Source: Scilla litardierei (Eukaryota > Streptophyta > Magnoliopsida > Asparagales > Asparagaceae). Taken from it: a DNA stretch of 64,000 bases. Position 1 is the first letter of the stretch, and each line of letters opens with the position of its first letter. Below are positions 41,251 to 52,432 of this stretch, piece by piece. The stretch lies in NCBI GenBank assembly GCA_030789695.1, contig CM061134.1, positions 60,147,334 through 60,211,333 on the forward strand, written 5' to 3'. Made by a program: the position numbers and the translations under genes. The notes below the pieces were generated by a model. It was not told the DNA's origin and did no database searches. It saw only the letters and a list, made by a program, of their open reading frames with translations.

Positions 41251-43090
41251 ATTTGAAAGCAATTACTTCTGTAGTATACTATGGCTATCATATAAGCAGA
41301 AAGATCAGTTCTTTATCTACTCAATAATTAACTTATTCATAGGCTAAATATTTAGCTCGACTTCGTTCATTAGTTATTCTTTACTATTTGTCGTTGTGTT
41401 TATTCATTGCATAAAAATATATCAATTAAGAGATGGAAAAGAGAAGGAAAATTCGTGCCGAGGCAATGTTACATAATGGCTTTTGTGGGTATGTACATGT
41501 TTCTTTAAATCATATGAATTTAAGCAAGCTAATTGTTTAAACGACTTTGTTCTATTTGAACAAATCTTTTCTTATTTATTTCTCATCCATTCCATTATTC
41601 ATTTTTTGTTGTGCTGGGTATTTCTGGTTTAAATTTGTGCTTCATTTTTATTCAAGCCATCTGCATTATTATACGAGATGATTTTGCAAATGTTCTCTTT
41701 ATCTAATTTACCATTTTGTTTTGGATGGTAAATCATATAGCAAGTTCGGTAGTTTGGCGTAATATCTTGATGTACAATTGACCTAAAAGAGAATAAGTTG
41801 TTATTATACCTATTTCAGGATATGCTATCATCAGAGGTTGAATGAAATTCTTCTAAATTTGATTGATATCACAACTTTGTTCTTTGTTGGTTTTTCATGC
41901 GCTCGCTCTTATTGTTTTGTGACTAACTTAAATTACTGATTGTGCTGATAGGGAATTTACCCCTTGATAGCAAGATTTATGGGTTTGGCGTACAGATCAT
42001 TAAGGGATACCATAAACCTGATGTGTCTTGATTCACTTTAATTTCATTTTATTTCATGTCTGTCAGGGGTCGAAGTGTTTCCTTTGTTAATATGGTTATG
42101 TATTTGGTTTTGAATAAAACATTAACCATTTCAAAAATTTAGTATTTTGATTCAGTACATCTATGTTCATTTTGTGAAGTGGTAAGTTTTTTTTTCTTGA
42201 TGGTTGCAAGATACATTACATCCGTTGAAAAAAAAGCTGAGAGATTTTTACGTCATTCATTTTTTATCAGCTACGCATGGATTCTTGGTGCGGAGAAAAA
42301 GAAAAGAGAGAAAGAGGGGACGGCAGCTATGATTTCTCAAGGTACTCATTTTGGTTAATAATTCAACATTTTCATGTCATTTTGGACTTATATGTGGATT
42401 TTGAATCCTACTTGTGGTTATCGGGTGTTTTGCAAGTGGATTTTGTAGAGTTTGGAGCAACTACGGTAACACTTGTATTTTTTCAATTTGTTTTCTTGAT
42501 TCCTCAAGTTTGTGCTAAATTTGGGGGAGATTGTTGCTAACGTAGATGAATCTTTTCTTGGGTTTATAATTGAAGAATCTCTCTTAGTTTGTGGATGTAG
42601 GCTTGGATTGTGATTGAACCACACTAAATTTGGTTTCTTTCTTGCGGTTGCTTGTTACTATTTGTTATTCAAGGTTTAATCCATTTCTCACTAGATCTTG
42701 CGTAAGGATACTTTTTTATCCCCAACAGAAATACAATAGTGACATCTAGTATGGATTTTGGAATACATTGTGTGAGGACCCATGAACAAATCATGTTTCT
42801 TTTCACATCTTTACTGACTGTTTGTGTGTGTTTTGGTATGGATTGGTTGGTCATATGTAATTTAAGTATCATCATTGTTGAAGTGGTTAAAATTTGTTGC
42901 ATTTTTGGTGTGCAATTTTGAGCTTGAGTTTTGTTTCTTGTAATTGGTGTCTTTCTACAAAATAACTATCCTAAGTCAGCATAATCTAAGCCATCTTGAT
43001 GTTTGGATGACTTAACACTGATCATGGACATTTAAAATCTTTGTGCTTGGGGCAATGACGCAGCTAATGAGGTTATAACCGAGGCGCGTC
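41251..43090 (+). other. AT-rich interior replacing gag in the Tork-like copia
   Basis: No gag, zinc knuckle or protease was recognised in these 1.8 kb. The composition is AT-rich and intron-like, with several CAG or TAG acceptor-like sites before short exon-like stretches (for example near 41820 and 41950). It may be captured host sequence, but I cannot name a gene. Confidence 0.35.
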
Positions 43091-43149
43091 AATTGCTGGT
43101 TGAAAACTATTTCCAACAGTTGAAATTTTTTGGGGTGAAACATTACTCT

Positions 43150-44830
43150 ATGTTGATGATTACTCTATGTTCACTAGGGTGTTCCTTTTTAAAACTTAAT
43201 ATGAGGCAGAAGAAATGTTTATTAAATACTATGCCGAAGCAGAAACCCAACTTGATAAGAATATCAAGAGAGTTAGGCCTAACAGAGGTGGAGAATATAG
43301 TACCAACATCCTAAAAAGACTATTGTGATAAGAATGTGATTAGTTTAATGCCACTTCTTACCACAACAAAATGGTATAGATGAACGAAAAGACCGTACCT
43401 TGAAGGAAATGATGATTGCTAGATTTTTTGAGTTCAGAGATGTCTGATGACATGTGGGGGGAAGTTGTTCTTTCGGCCTATCGTATTCTTAACCGTGTAC
43501 CCATAAGAAACTAGACTAGACACCTTATGAGATGTGAAAAGGTTATACTCCCAACCTGAATTTTCTTAGAGTGTGGGGGTGTTTGGCTAAAGTAAGTCTA
43601 CCTGACTTTAAGAAGTCTAACAGTGGATCTAAGACCTATGACAGTTTGTTCATAGATTATTCTCATCATATGTGATGAGAGCGTGTCTGCCTTTATGATA
43701 GTAGACCCAAAAACTTATGATGATGCAATGAGATCTATTGATGCTAGTTTTTAGAAAGATGCTATTAAAAGCAAACTTGATTCTATTATTTCTAACCAAA
43801 CTTGGGAATTGTATGATTTACCTAAAGGTACTAGACCCATTAGTAGTAAATGGATCTTTAAGAAAAAAATGAGACCTGATGGTTCAATTGAGAAGTTTAA
43901 TAGCACTTTAGTAAAGAATGCCTATATTGTGAATACCTCTGGTTCCTGTGTTTATTCTAAACTTATAGTATCAGATTGTGTAATTATATGCCTTGGACGT
44001 GGTGAAAGATACCAAGAATTTCTTGTCATCTCAATTTGAGATGAAAGACCCAGGAGAAGCAGATGTTTTTTAGGAGTTAGAGTTCTTAGAAACTCCAGTG
44101 GCATCTCCTTGAGTCAATCTCATTACGTTAAAAAAAGTGCTGAAGAAGTTCAACTGTTTTGATGTTGTGCCTGCTAGAACTCCCTATGACCGTAGCATAC
44201 ATCTGAAATTTTTTTTAGGTGATAGTGTTTCCCAATCTGAATATGCTAAAATCATAGGAAGTGTTATGTTTCTCACGAACTGCACTAGACCTGATATAGC
44301 TTATGCAGTTAGTATGCTAAGTCGTTATACACATAACCCTAGTAAAGAACACTGGAATGCTCTTCATCATTTGTTAAAATACCTGAAAGGAACTATTGAT
44401 TTGTGTTTGCATTTTAGGAGATTTCTTGATGTTTTAGAAGGATATTGTGATGCAAGCTGGGTTTCAGGTAATGATGAAGTAAGTTCAACTAGTGGTTTTG
44501 TTTTTACTTTGGGTGGAGTCGTTTTTTAATGGAAGTCTTCCAAACAGACATGTATAGCACGATCCACCATGGAATATGAATTCATTGCTCTTGAGTTGGC
44601 AGTGCAAGAAGCTGAATGGTTACAGAACTTGTTAGCAGACGTGCCATTGTGGAGGGAAAATCTGCGGCAGTTTCCCTTCATTGTGATTCTCAAGTAGCCA
44701 TTGGAGTTGCTAAAACAGTGTCTATAACGGGAAGAAAAGACACATACGTATCAGACACGGTGTGGTTAAACAACTCCTGAAAGTGGTTCTTGATTCGTCG
44801 AGGGGGATATGGCTAAAGCCCATGAGTTAA
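43150..44830 (+). pseudogene. Tork-like copia pol remnant (integrase, reverse transcriptase, RNase H)
   Basis: The integrase remnant is RGGEYSTN followed by PQQNGIDERKDRTLKEMM (43280-43420). The reverse transcriptase N terminus is TWELYDLPKGTRPISSKWIF (43800-43860). The catalytic core is largely deleted near 43940. RNase H-proximal sequence resumes at 44137 with KKFNCFDVVPARTPYD, CTRPDIAYAVSMLSRY and YCDASWVSGNDEVSSTSGFV. Stops and deletions make it inactive. Confidence 0.78.
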
Positions 44831-45439
44831 GATAATATGGTTGATACCCAGTGTGGTCTAACGAAGATAATATGAATCTTAACATACACTACATTTCCAT
44901 CCCTATGACATGTGGTAGTGTGTTTTAAATCCATAGCCAAGTTTTGGTGGTGCTATTGAGAAGCACTTGATGGATTCACTTTGAGATAAGTTCATAACCA
45001 GTTTTGGTGATGCTATAGAGAAGCACTAGATGAACTCATATCTGTTGAGAGGTTGAGCAATATGCTCTTAATGGTTCCATACTCTTTATGATGGTGCTAT
45101 AGAGAAGCACTTAATGGACCACCTAGTGGGTGTGAAGGTTTGGCCGTCTTCTATGAAAGACAAGGGCAGTCTTTCTAGAGCACTCATGAGACCCAAGGTG
45201 TGCGCATGGCCTTAAAGCGCTTGACTTGTATCGCGGAGTTTGCACATACTCGGTTCAATACGTGTTGTGGGGGTCTCAACCGAACTCTAATGAGTTCAAG
45301 AGAAATTCACTCATTAGTAAGTAAGTTGTTGCCATCACTTCACTACGTATCAATTCAATCGAAAGACATTGATACTTAAGTATATATCCATTCTTTACCC
45401 AGAACTCTTGTTTCTTTTCTCGAGCCATTAGTGGGGGAT

Positions 45440-46013
45440 TGTTGGAAATAATAGGCTCTCAAAAGCCTTGTTTCATTCCCACTTTCTTTTTTGTCTCTAA
45501 TGGCCTTTTAATTGCTGCTTTAATTCGCGGCCATTTAATTGCTTTTAATTGCTGCTTTAATTCGCTGCCATTTAATTGCATTTAATTGATGCTTTTATTG
45601 CTGCAATTACTACAGCATTAAATACGACATTTATCCTTTGCCCGTTTGAATTCTTCAACGGTTTTTTGTTTGTTTGTTTTGTTTTCCTATAAATTGCAGA
45701 GACTTCTTCTCTTGCAATAACACGGAAAATCTCTCCTATCTCCTCCTATCTTCTTACAGAATTCCTCTCACGAGTTCCTGGGTTCATGTGTGCAAACTCC
45801 ACTGTTTCTGATCGCGAGTGGACGCGTTCAGAAGCTACAGCTGTGTTAACCTTGGGGAGCAACCGGCATCAGCGATTACCACCACGGTCGCGCCGTAATT
45901 GCTTTCAAGGCAGTGGTCATCACATGTCACAGCGATTTCACTTACATCCGATAAGTATTCTGTTTCTATGTTCATCCTCATATTGCCATGGTATTCTACC
46001 TATTTTTCTTACA
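45440..46013 (+). repeat. Right LTR of the Tork-like copia
   Basis: This is a 574-bp LTR matching 40678-41250, preceded by the polypurine tract AGTGGGGGAT. Confidence 0.78.
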
Positions 46014-46037
46014 TGGCATACACACATTTGGCTTGAT

Positions 46038-46622
46038 TCACAGATAATGCGTCTCGGCTACCTCCCTTTTGGTTAATATTATAAAAATAATATTGGTGAG
46101 AATTCGAGCTATGGGAGTGAGGTGGCCAATGGGCAAACTAGGCTTGTAGTGTTTTAGTTCTCGATACATGAGTTTGAGAACCTCTTTGTCATCCATTTCT
46201 ATTTCACAGAGAAGTGTCACCGTGCTTGGAATACATAGTCTTAGTCCTAAACCTGCAGTGTCAAGAACAATGGTAACATCAAAGACTTTGGTGGAAATCC
46301 TAGGGGCTCCGGTGGAAGTGGCGGTGTTCATGATCATGTTCGTGTAGAATAGGTTTATCAACCTAGGATAACACCTAAACTTGTTGTTACGAGAAAATAA
46401 ATCTGTTAGCCCTTGGAATTGAAATATGGAGTCACTTCCATATCTGGCCAAATCATTGATCTTGACATACATCTCTTGGAGGATAGTCATATGAGCATTT
46501 AGGTCAAAGGTAGAGATCAAATCAGGATTAAGAAGATAAGGGGTGATAAGTTCCCTTTCCGATAAGGGTTGGGATGAGAACGCTTCCATCCTCTTCTTCT
46601 TAATTTGTGTACCCCTAACCAT
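46038..46622 (-). CDS. Extra ORF of element A (plant transposon-protein-like domain)
   Basis: The minus-strand frame is 194 codons, starting MVRGTQIKKKRMEAFSSQPL. It contains FQFQGLTDLFSRNNKFRCYP, RLINLFYTNM and ISTKVFDVTIVLDTAGLGLR. The pattern, a Y..L...FY.N segment followed by a short beta-rich part, resembles the 'putative plant transposon protein' domain found in the extra ORFs of plant LTR elements. That assignment is tentative. It stops at 46038, 24 bp before the Tork-like insertion; a coiled coil follows beyond the insertion (39871-40175). Its role is unknown. Confidence 0.5.
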   Translation of the reverse strand: MVRGTQIKKKRMEAFSSQPLSERELITPYLLNPDLISTFDLNAHMTILQEMYVKINDLARYGSDSIFQFQGLTDLFSRNNKFRCYPRLINLFYTNMIMNTATSTGAPRISTKVFDVTIVLDTAGLGLRLCIPSTVTLLCEIEMDDKEVLKLMYRELKHYKPSLPIGHLTPIARILTNIIFIILTKREVAETHYL

Positions 46623-47548
46623 AGTTCTAGGATGTGAAAGATTGAAACTTAAAAAGATGAAATTTTTAAGAGAAATGGTATACCTAGGATGTAGAAGATG
46701 TCTTCCTTCAAGAATCCTTCTCCAAAGCCTTGATCTTCTTGGGAGATTTCTGAAAATTGCTAACTTTTGAGTGGAAGAAGAGAAATAGTCGGCTATGTAT
46801 GAGAATGAGATAAAAGAAGGTAAATCTATGGTTTTACTCTTTCATCAAGTGATCTTAGCCTTAGGATATCAACAAAGGGTGAGGATCTCTTCTTCTTAAT
46901 GGGTATGAGTAACTAATAGTAGTAGAAACCCAATAAGAAGACCCAAAACCCGAAAACACAAAACCAATTGTCGATGGTTTTAGATATGAAACAATCCAAA
47001 TAGTCGGCTATCCACTCAGATAGTTGGTTATCTGCCAGCTTTATTAAAGTTGATTTCTGAGTTCAAAAAATGTGTCAAACTGACTTCTATTAATATTTAA
47101 TCATTTAAACAAAGTTCTGAAAATTTTTGCAACATATTAATTTATTTTAAAATAATTTATTTACAGATTTTCCCTTTTTACCTTCTCTTCAATCATACGT
47201 GCAAGCGTTTTTTAAGAAAGACTATTTTGCTAATCCCCATATCTGCGGTACCTGAAAAATAGACAGAAATTTTTGGTACCATTTTCTTTTGGGTCCAATG
47301 GATTAGATGAGATAAAATCTCATTTTGATGGAAGCCAAACCCACTATGGTTTAGGACTTCCTTCACAAACATAAGCATAATTTTTATTTAAATGAACTTT
47401 ATGCAAAAATTCATTTACGTACATTTCCTTTGTTTTGCTCGTGCCATTTTTGGAAATCCACATTTTGATGTACCTGCTTTTCACGTTAACACCCTTAAAA
47501 TGCTTTTCTACATGCTTAGGGCTGGATTTTTCATAACCTAAGCCAGTT
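46623..47548 (-). other. Element-A spacer between gag and extra ORF
   Basis: No pol domains were found. It contains two TAGTCGGCTAT-type motifs (near 46785 and 47000) like those of the element-A LTR. Minus-strand fragments near 47400-47500 resemble the extreme end of gag. Confidence 0.4.
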
Positions 47549-49016
47549 CTATTCCCCGAAGATTTTTTGTTTATTGATTATGTCATCGAGCTTTCCTGTT
47601 CCCTTGTTGAACTCTTCCACAATTTTGGATAAATCATCAAATTTTCTTCGTGTGTTGGTCAATATATCATCTACATCATTTATCATAGTTTTCATCGCAT
47701 TGACCTCATCCAAAAGAGATTTGTTTTTCTTGATTAAATCTTCATTTTCCTTTTCAATTTCTTCTTTTCTCTTGGTGCAAATATTAAACTTCTTAATCAT
47801 TTTGTGATGCTCTCTAATAAGTTTTTCATGAGCATTACACAATTCCTTATAAGCACCCTTAATATCAAAATAACAATCGCTATCAATACTACTAAGTAGG
47901 TTGTCACTGCTATAGTGATGTGAAGATGGATTAGAATTGTTTACCTTTGATGACGTTGACGTCATGAAACACATGTGCGCCCGTTCTTCCAGTTGTTCTT
48001 CCTCGTCGGATGAGGTCGATGATTCATCGAAACTCGATACATCGCTTTGATCGAAGGCCGCAACCGCCTTTTTCTTTGGCTTCGCGAACCTTTTGTCCTT
48101 GTGATTCTTTCTTCAATCGTTCTCCTTTTCTTTGCATTTTCCTTGGTTGTGATTTTTCTCCAAGGAGCAATCCCTCTGAACATGTCCTGCTTTATTGCAT
48201 CCAAAACAAATAATATCGTTCGTAGAATGAGATCTTCATTTGTCAAACTTACCTCAGAGGAATTTTTTAAATTTCCTCGATATAAACGCAATCTCTCTTT
48301 TGTCTCTTTCAGAGAATTCTGAATCTAAACTCACTTCGTTTGCTTTAAATGCTAAGTTTTTCTTCTTTGGATGTTCTTCGATTTTCTTGTCTTTCTCTAG
48401 CTCTATCTCATAAGCCATGAGATTTTCCATCAGTTCTTCCAAGGTGATTGTCTTCATGTTGTGTGCTTTTCGAATGGTAGTGGTCTTTCCTTTCCATTCT
48501 GGTCGGAGTGATCGAACTATTTTCATTACCTGGTCATATTCAAGAATTTTCTTACCTAATCATCTAAGCTCATTAGTGTTGTTAGTAAATCGAGTATTAA
48601 CATTGCTAATACTCTCACATTCTTCCATTTAAAACTTTAAAATTTAGAATGCAACATATTTATTCGAGAGTCCTTTACCTTTTTAGTATCTTCATGACTT
48701 ACCTCAAGAGTATGCCAAATCTGATGTGCGTACTCACATTGAGACACACAGTTGAATTCGTTGCCTGTAACTACACAAAATAATGCATTCATAGCTTTAG
48801 CATTTAGGTTACCTCTTTTTTGTTTATCGGTTAACCATTTTACAGTGTCCACTTCGGTAGGTGGTGTGTACTAATCTTTGGTGACTGTCCACGTGTCTTT
48901 GTCCAAGGATTGTAGATGTGTCTTCATGCGGATCTTCCAACTAGAAAGTTGGTTCCATTGAATAGAGGTGGCCGCATGGTGTTGAGTCCTTCAGAGCGGT
49001 GAGATGTTGATGCCAT
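47549..49016 (-). pseudogene. gag of element A, broken
   Basis: It starts at ATG 49016 (MASTSHRSEGLNTMRPPLFN). Frame changes occur near 48860, 48530 and 48290. Recognisable parts are CEYAHQIWHTLEVSHEDTKK (48760-48690), ITLEELMENLMAYEIELEKD (about 48450), a cysteine/lysine-rich zinc-knuckle area near 48200 and a coiled coil with NKSLLDEVNAMKTMINDVDD (47549-47970). The layout matches the gag at 16544-18230, so both are the same type of Sirevirus/Tork-like capsid gene. Confidence 0.7.
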
Positions 49017-49045
49017 CGCTTTTAAATCCTTGCTATGATACCAAG

Positions 49046-49742
49046 TGTTGGATCCTGAGGATGATAGACACTACTAGAAGGGGGGTTGAATAGTGTTGTA
49101 CACAAAGTAATAAAATTCTTTGCGAAATTAAAACCCTTCTTTTGTTGCTTAAGTCTCAAATGAAGGTTACCCTAATTTGTACTTAATCAACGCAAATATT
49201 ATTAAGCTTGTGAGAATAATGAGTTACATTGGAACTTAATAACACAAGCCATAATAATGAGTGGGTGAGTGAGAGAAAATAAATACACAGCGCAGACACA
49301 ACAATTTCTCCTGGTCCCCGCCCTAGGTATGTCCAGTCCCCGACCTCTCTCGAAATTTAATCCACTATTGCAACAAGCAATACAAGCACCTAGCTTCCAT
49401 CGCTAGGAATTTCCAACACACACCTAGTTACAACCAACTAGGGTTTCTAACACTTTTCCCTACACATGGGAAATACAATCACGAAGTCTTCTTTAAAGAC
49501 TTTACAATAGATCTGAAAATAAATACAAGATTTTCTAAAAGCCAATAGTATATGAGTGTATAAAGTGGCTTTAGAAAATCGAGAAAATCCTTGATCAAAT
49601 AATTGTTATGAATTTAGTACAATTTGATCAAATGATTTATCTTGAAAATTGATATTCTAAAATGAGCACTTGGGCTTTAGAGATCAAAGATCTAGTTTTA
49701 ATCTTAAAAAATATAACTTTAAAACACAATGATTAAAACTTG
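49046..49742 (-). repeat. 5' LTR of element A, truncated at the foldback
   Basis: The minus-strand end is GGATCCAACA at 49046, next to the primer site. It matches 30157-30300 and, inverted, 49736-50028 plus 60013-60372. It is cut at GATTAAAA (about 49735-49742), where the inverted copy begins. Confidence 0.7.
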
Positions 49743-50260
49743 ATCTTTCATCTCTAAAGCCCAAGTGCTCGTTTTAGAAGATCAATTTTCAATATAAATC
49801 ATTTGATCAAATAGTGCTCAATTCATAACAATTATTTGATCAAGGATTTTCTCGATTTTCTTTAGCCACTTTATACACTCATATACTATTGGCTTTTATG
49901 AAATCTTGTATTTATTTTCAGATCTATCGTAAAGTCTTTAGAGAAGACTTGGCGTTCGTATTTCCCACGTGTAGGGAAAAGTGTTGGAAACCCTAGTTGG
50001 TTGTAACTAGGTGAGCGTTGAAAATTCCTGTTGGTAGATATGTGCCCTCGTGGCAATTTATCTGTATAACATCTTGTTCGAATTTAAATGGTACTAATTA
50101 TCTTAGTATGAATAAAATGTTTAAATACTTAGGTAATTTCATTAGACTTAAAGCAATGTCGTACACGTATCTAGATGGAGATCTCGATTATGGGAAGTGA
50201 ATGACCGATAAGAACTAAAGTCTTAAAGTGTTCATGGTTATAGATGTGTCAAGAAAAGGA

Positions 50261-50866
50261 TGTTGGATATGGAAGACGTTAGTACACCCTTGTAGGGGAT
50301 GTATGAGGGAATACGGACCTCGAACGTCGCGTACACGAAGTCGTGTGCAAAGGGAATATGTTCCCTTGCGGAGAGGATCTCTAGATTGATGGGAAAGTCG
50401 CATTATATGTGCATAAGTGCATGCGACATATGGCTAATAAAGGGGTAATATCTTAAGCTTATATTGTACCATGCATATGGTACAACTTAAGCTTATAATA
50501 TGCCATGTACGATGGTACACCTTAGTTAAATTGTTCCAAAGGAACAATTACTCCTAAAATAACTACCTTGGGGGCTATAAATAAGACCCAAGGGTTAGCC
50601 ATTTCCTTACACTTTTGCATGGCATTCTTGCATGCATTTTCATTCTAGCGAAGCTCTGCCGAAATACTTCCTCTCCCTTTATCCAAGTTCTTAATCTAAA
50701 AGTAGAGATTTAGATTGTGGATTTAGTAGCCTTACTCCATTCGTGAGAAGACTCGATCCGTCGTGGCGAATCTGAAGGCGAAGTTCGTAGACTATCGTGC
50801 CGCATACGCAAGCGTAAGTCTCAACTTCATTTATCGATCCTAACTCTGTTTTGGCAGGATCCAACA
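50261..50866 (+). repeat. 5' LTR of the young copia
   Basis: It runs TGTTGGATATGG...GGATCCAACA. GGGGGCTATAAATAAGACC (TATA box at about 50576) lies upstream of the leader. Confidence 0.92.
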
Positions 50867-50880
50867 TTGGTATCAGAGCC

Positions 50881-52432
50881 ATACGGGTTCGCCCCGGTCA
50901 AACCGCCGCCCCGTCGAAACTATGAACGAGTCGTTGTCTTTTTCACGAATGGGTATCCTACCATTACGGATATGGTAGGAACGCTTCGTGACGGAGAGAA
51001 CACAGCGGTTGTTCTTTTCACGTTAGGGTCTCCTATCATTACGGATATGGTAGGAACTCTCCGTGACGGGAAGAACCGACCGTTCACGTAGTATGTTATT
51101 TTTCATTTTTGGCACACGGCCATTAGAAAATAACCACTTTCTCGACGAACGGGTGCTTCATCGACGAACGGGTGCTTCATCGAGGAAGAAGGTGGTGGTT
51201 ATTCCCATCGGGGAAGATGAATTTTAGTGCATGTGCACCATGGCCAAATGGGCTATGAAGGCCATGCACCCCCCTCCCCATGCGGAGGGGGTTGGCTACG
51301 GCCAATAACCACCGCGGCAAACCCCACCGGCGGGGGTGTGCGGCCACCCCACACAAGGGGAGGCCGGCCATGGCCAAAGGGCCATGGCCGACCAAGGCAA
51401 AAATGGCCTTGGCCATGACCGGCCATGGCCAAGCCATGGCCAGCCAAGGCCAGGCTGGTAGTGGCCGGCCAAGGCCAGGGGCCGGTAGTGGCCGGCCCTG
51501 GCAGAGGCCAGGGCCGGCCGGCCCTGGCCGGCCTCGGCCAGGGCAGAGGCCCTGGCCGGGAGAAGTTGCAGACCAAATAATTGGTCGACCAATTTGGTTG
51601 TTTTGGTCGACCAATCCGGCAGAAGGTCTTGGTCGATCGCAAACTTGCCGACTGACCCATATGGGGTGACAAAAGGCCTTGGTCAAACTCGAATGTGCCG
51701 ATTAGCCCATACGGGGCTAACCACAATGCCGACTAGCCCATACGGGGCTAACATTTTAATGAAGTTTTTCCTTGGGCTCTACTCCTTGAAGATTAGCCAT
51801 ACTGCTCTACTTCATGCGAGATTAGCCATGTCATTGTGCTCTACTCTACGGAGATTAGCCAATGTACTTATGACGTTGTGCTCTACTCTACGGAGATTAG
51901 CCAATGTATTTTAATTTTTTTTTGAAAAAGATGTTTTCAAATAGGTTATGTCCCGTCCTTAATCGGGATAGCGCAATTTAGAATTCCAAGTCCTACCACG
52001 ATCCGGCCATGGTTATCTAACCCATGGGTGTGTAGAACAGGTCTCGTGGCTTGGCAATTGTTGCGCTAAAATTCTTTGCGCAAACTCTCACCTATTCCAT
52101 TTTGAAAGATATGTTTCTTTTCAAAAGTAATTTTCCGCTGCGAAGTACTATAAGAGTACGATTGTTTGATAAGTGATGGGGGAATATTGAAGGTTGTTCT
52201 AGATGGTGATTGGAATCATAGAGACCTTTTCGATTCTAGAACAACATCTTCAATATTTTTCGAAAGTAACTTATCAAATATAATATAATTACAAGTGGGA
52301 TTTGAATTTTTAGAACTATCCAAATGGGATATTCTATTATCATTTCAAGTGGGAGTTATATTTTAAGAATTTTTATGCAATGTTTTGATCAAACTTTCGG
52401 TTTTGTGTCTTTTGCAGCATTTTAAAAGTAAA
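50881..52432 (+). other. 5' leader of the young copia: direct repeats, GC-rich palindromes and a hairpin
   Basis: A block of about 62 bp at 50940-51001 is repeated at 51015-51077. The stretch 51290-51560 is built from GGCC-centred repeats such as GGCCATGGCC. AGCCCATACGGGGCTAAC occurs twice near 51700-51750. CTCTACTCTACGGAGATTAG occurs twice near 51840-51900. Inverted arms 52165-52203 and 52235-52277 can form a hairpin shortly before the gag ATG. No gene is present. Confidence 0.65.

Larger units (their letters stand above)
40176..46013 (+). mobile_element. Tork-like copia block: 3' UTR copy, LTR, damaged interior, 3' UTR, LTR
   Basis: The LTRs are 40678-41250 and 45440-46013 (TGTTGGAAATAATAGG...TTTCTTACA), each preceded by AGTGGGGGAT, a polypurine tract. 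Identity extends a further 500 bp left of both LTRs (40176-40677 versus 44935-45439), so the left LTR is preceded by a copy of the element's own 3' untranslated region. The whole block is flanked by TGGCG (40171-40175) and TGGCA (46014-46018). No tRNA-Met-type primer site follows the left LTR. It sits inside the extra ORF of element A. Confidence 0.72.
30157..49742 (-). mobile_element. Element A: Sirevirus-like copia, gag plus extra ORF, no pol seen; carries two nested elements
   Basis: On the minus strand the order is: 5' LTR part (49742-49046), primer site (TGGTATCATAGC, plus 49032-49043), gag (49016-47549), extra ORF pieces (46622-46038, 40175-39871, 32339-32307), a polypurine/GTCATCATCAAAAATGGGG signal near 31640, and a 3' LTR piece (about 31617-30157). 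The 30157-30300 sequence matches 49590-49735, tying the two ends together. No protease, integrase or reverse transcriptase was found between gag and the extra ORF. Both LTRs are truncated. Confidence 0.65.

Noticed and set aside
51177..51726. Frames of 129-169 codons over the GGCC-rich copia leader
   Set aside because: They are pure low-complexity translation of palindromic repeats, and both strands are open.
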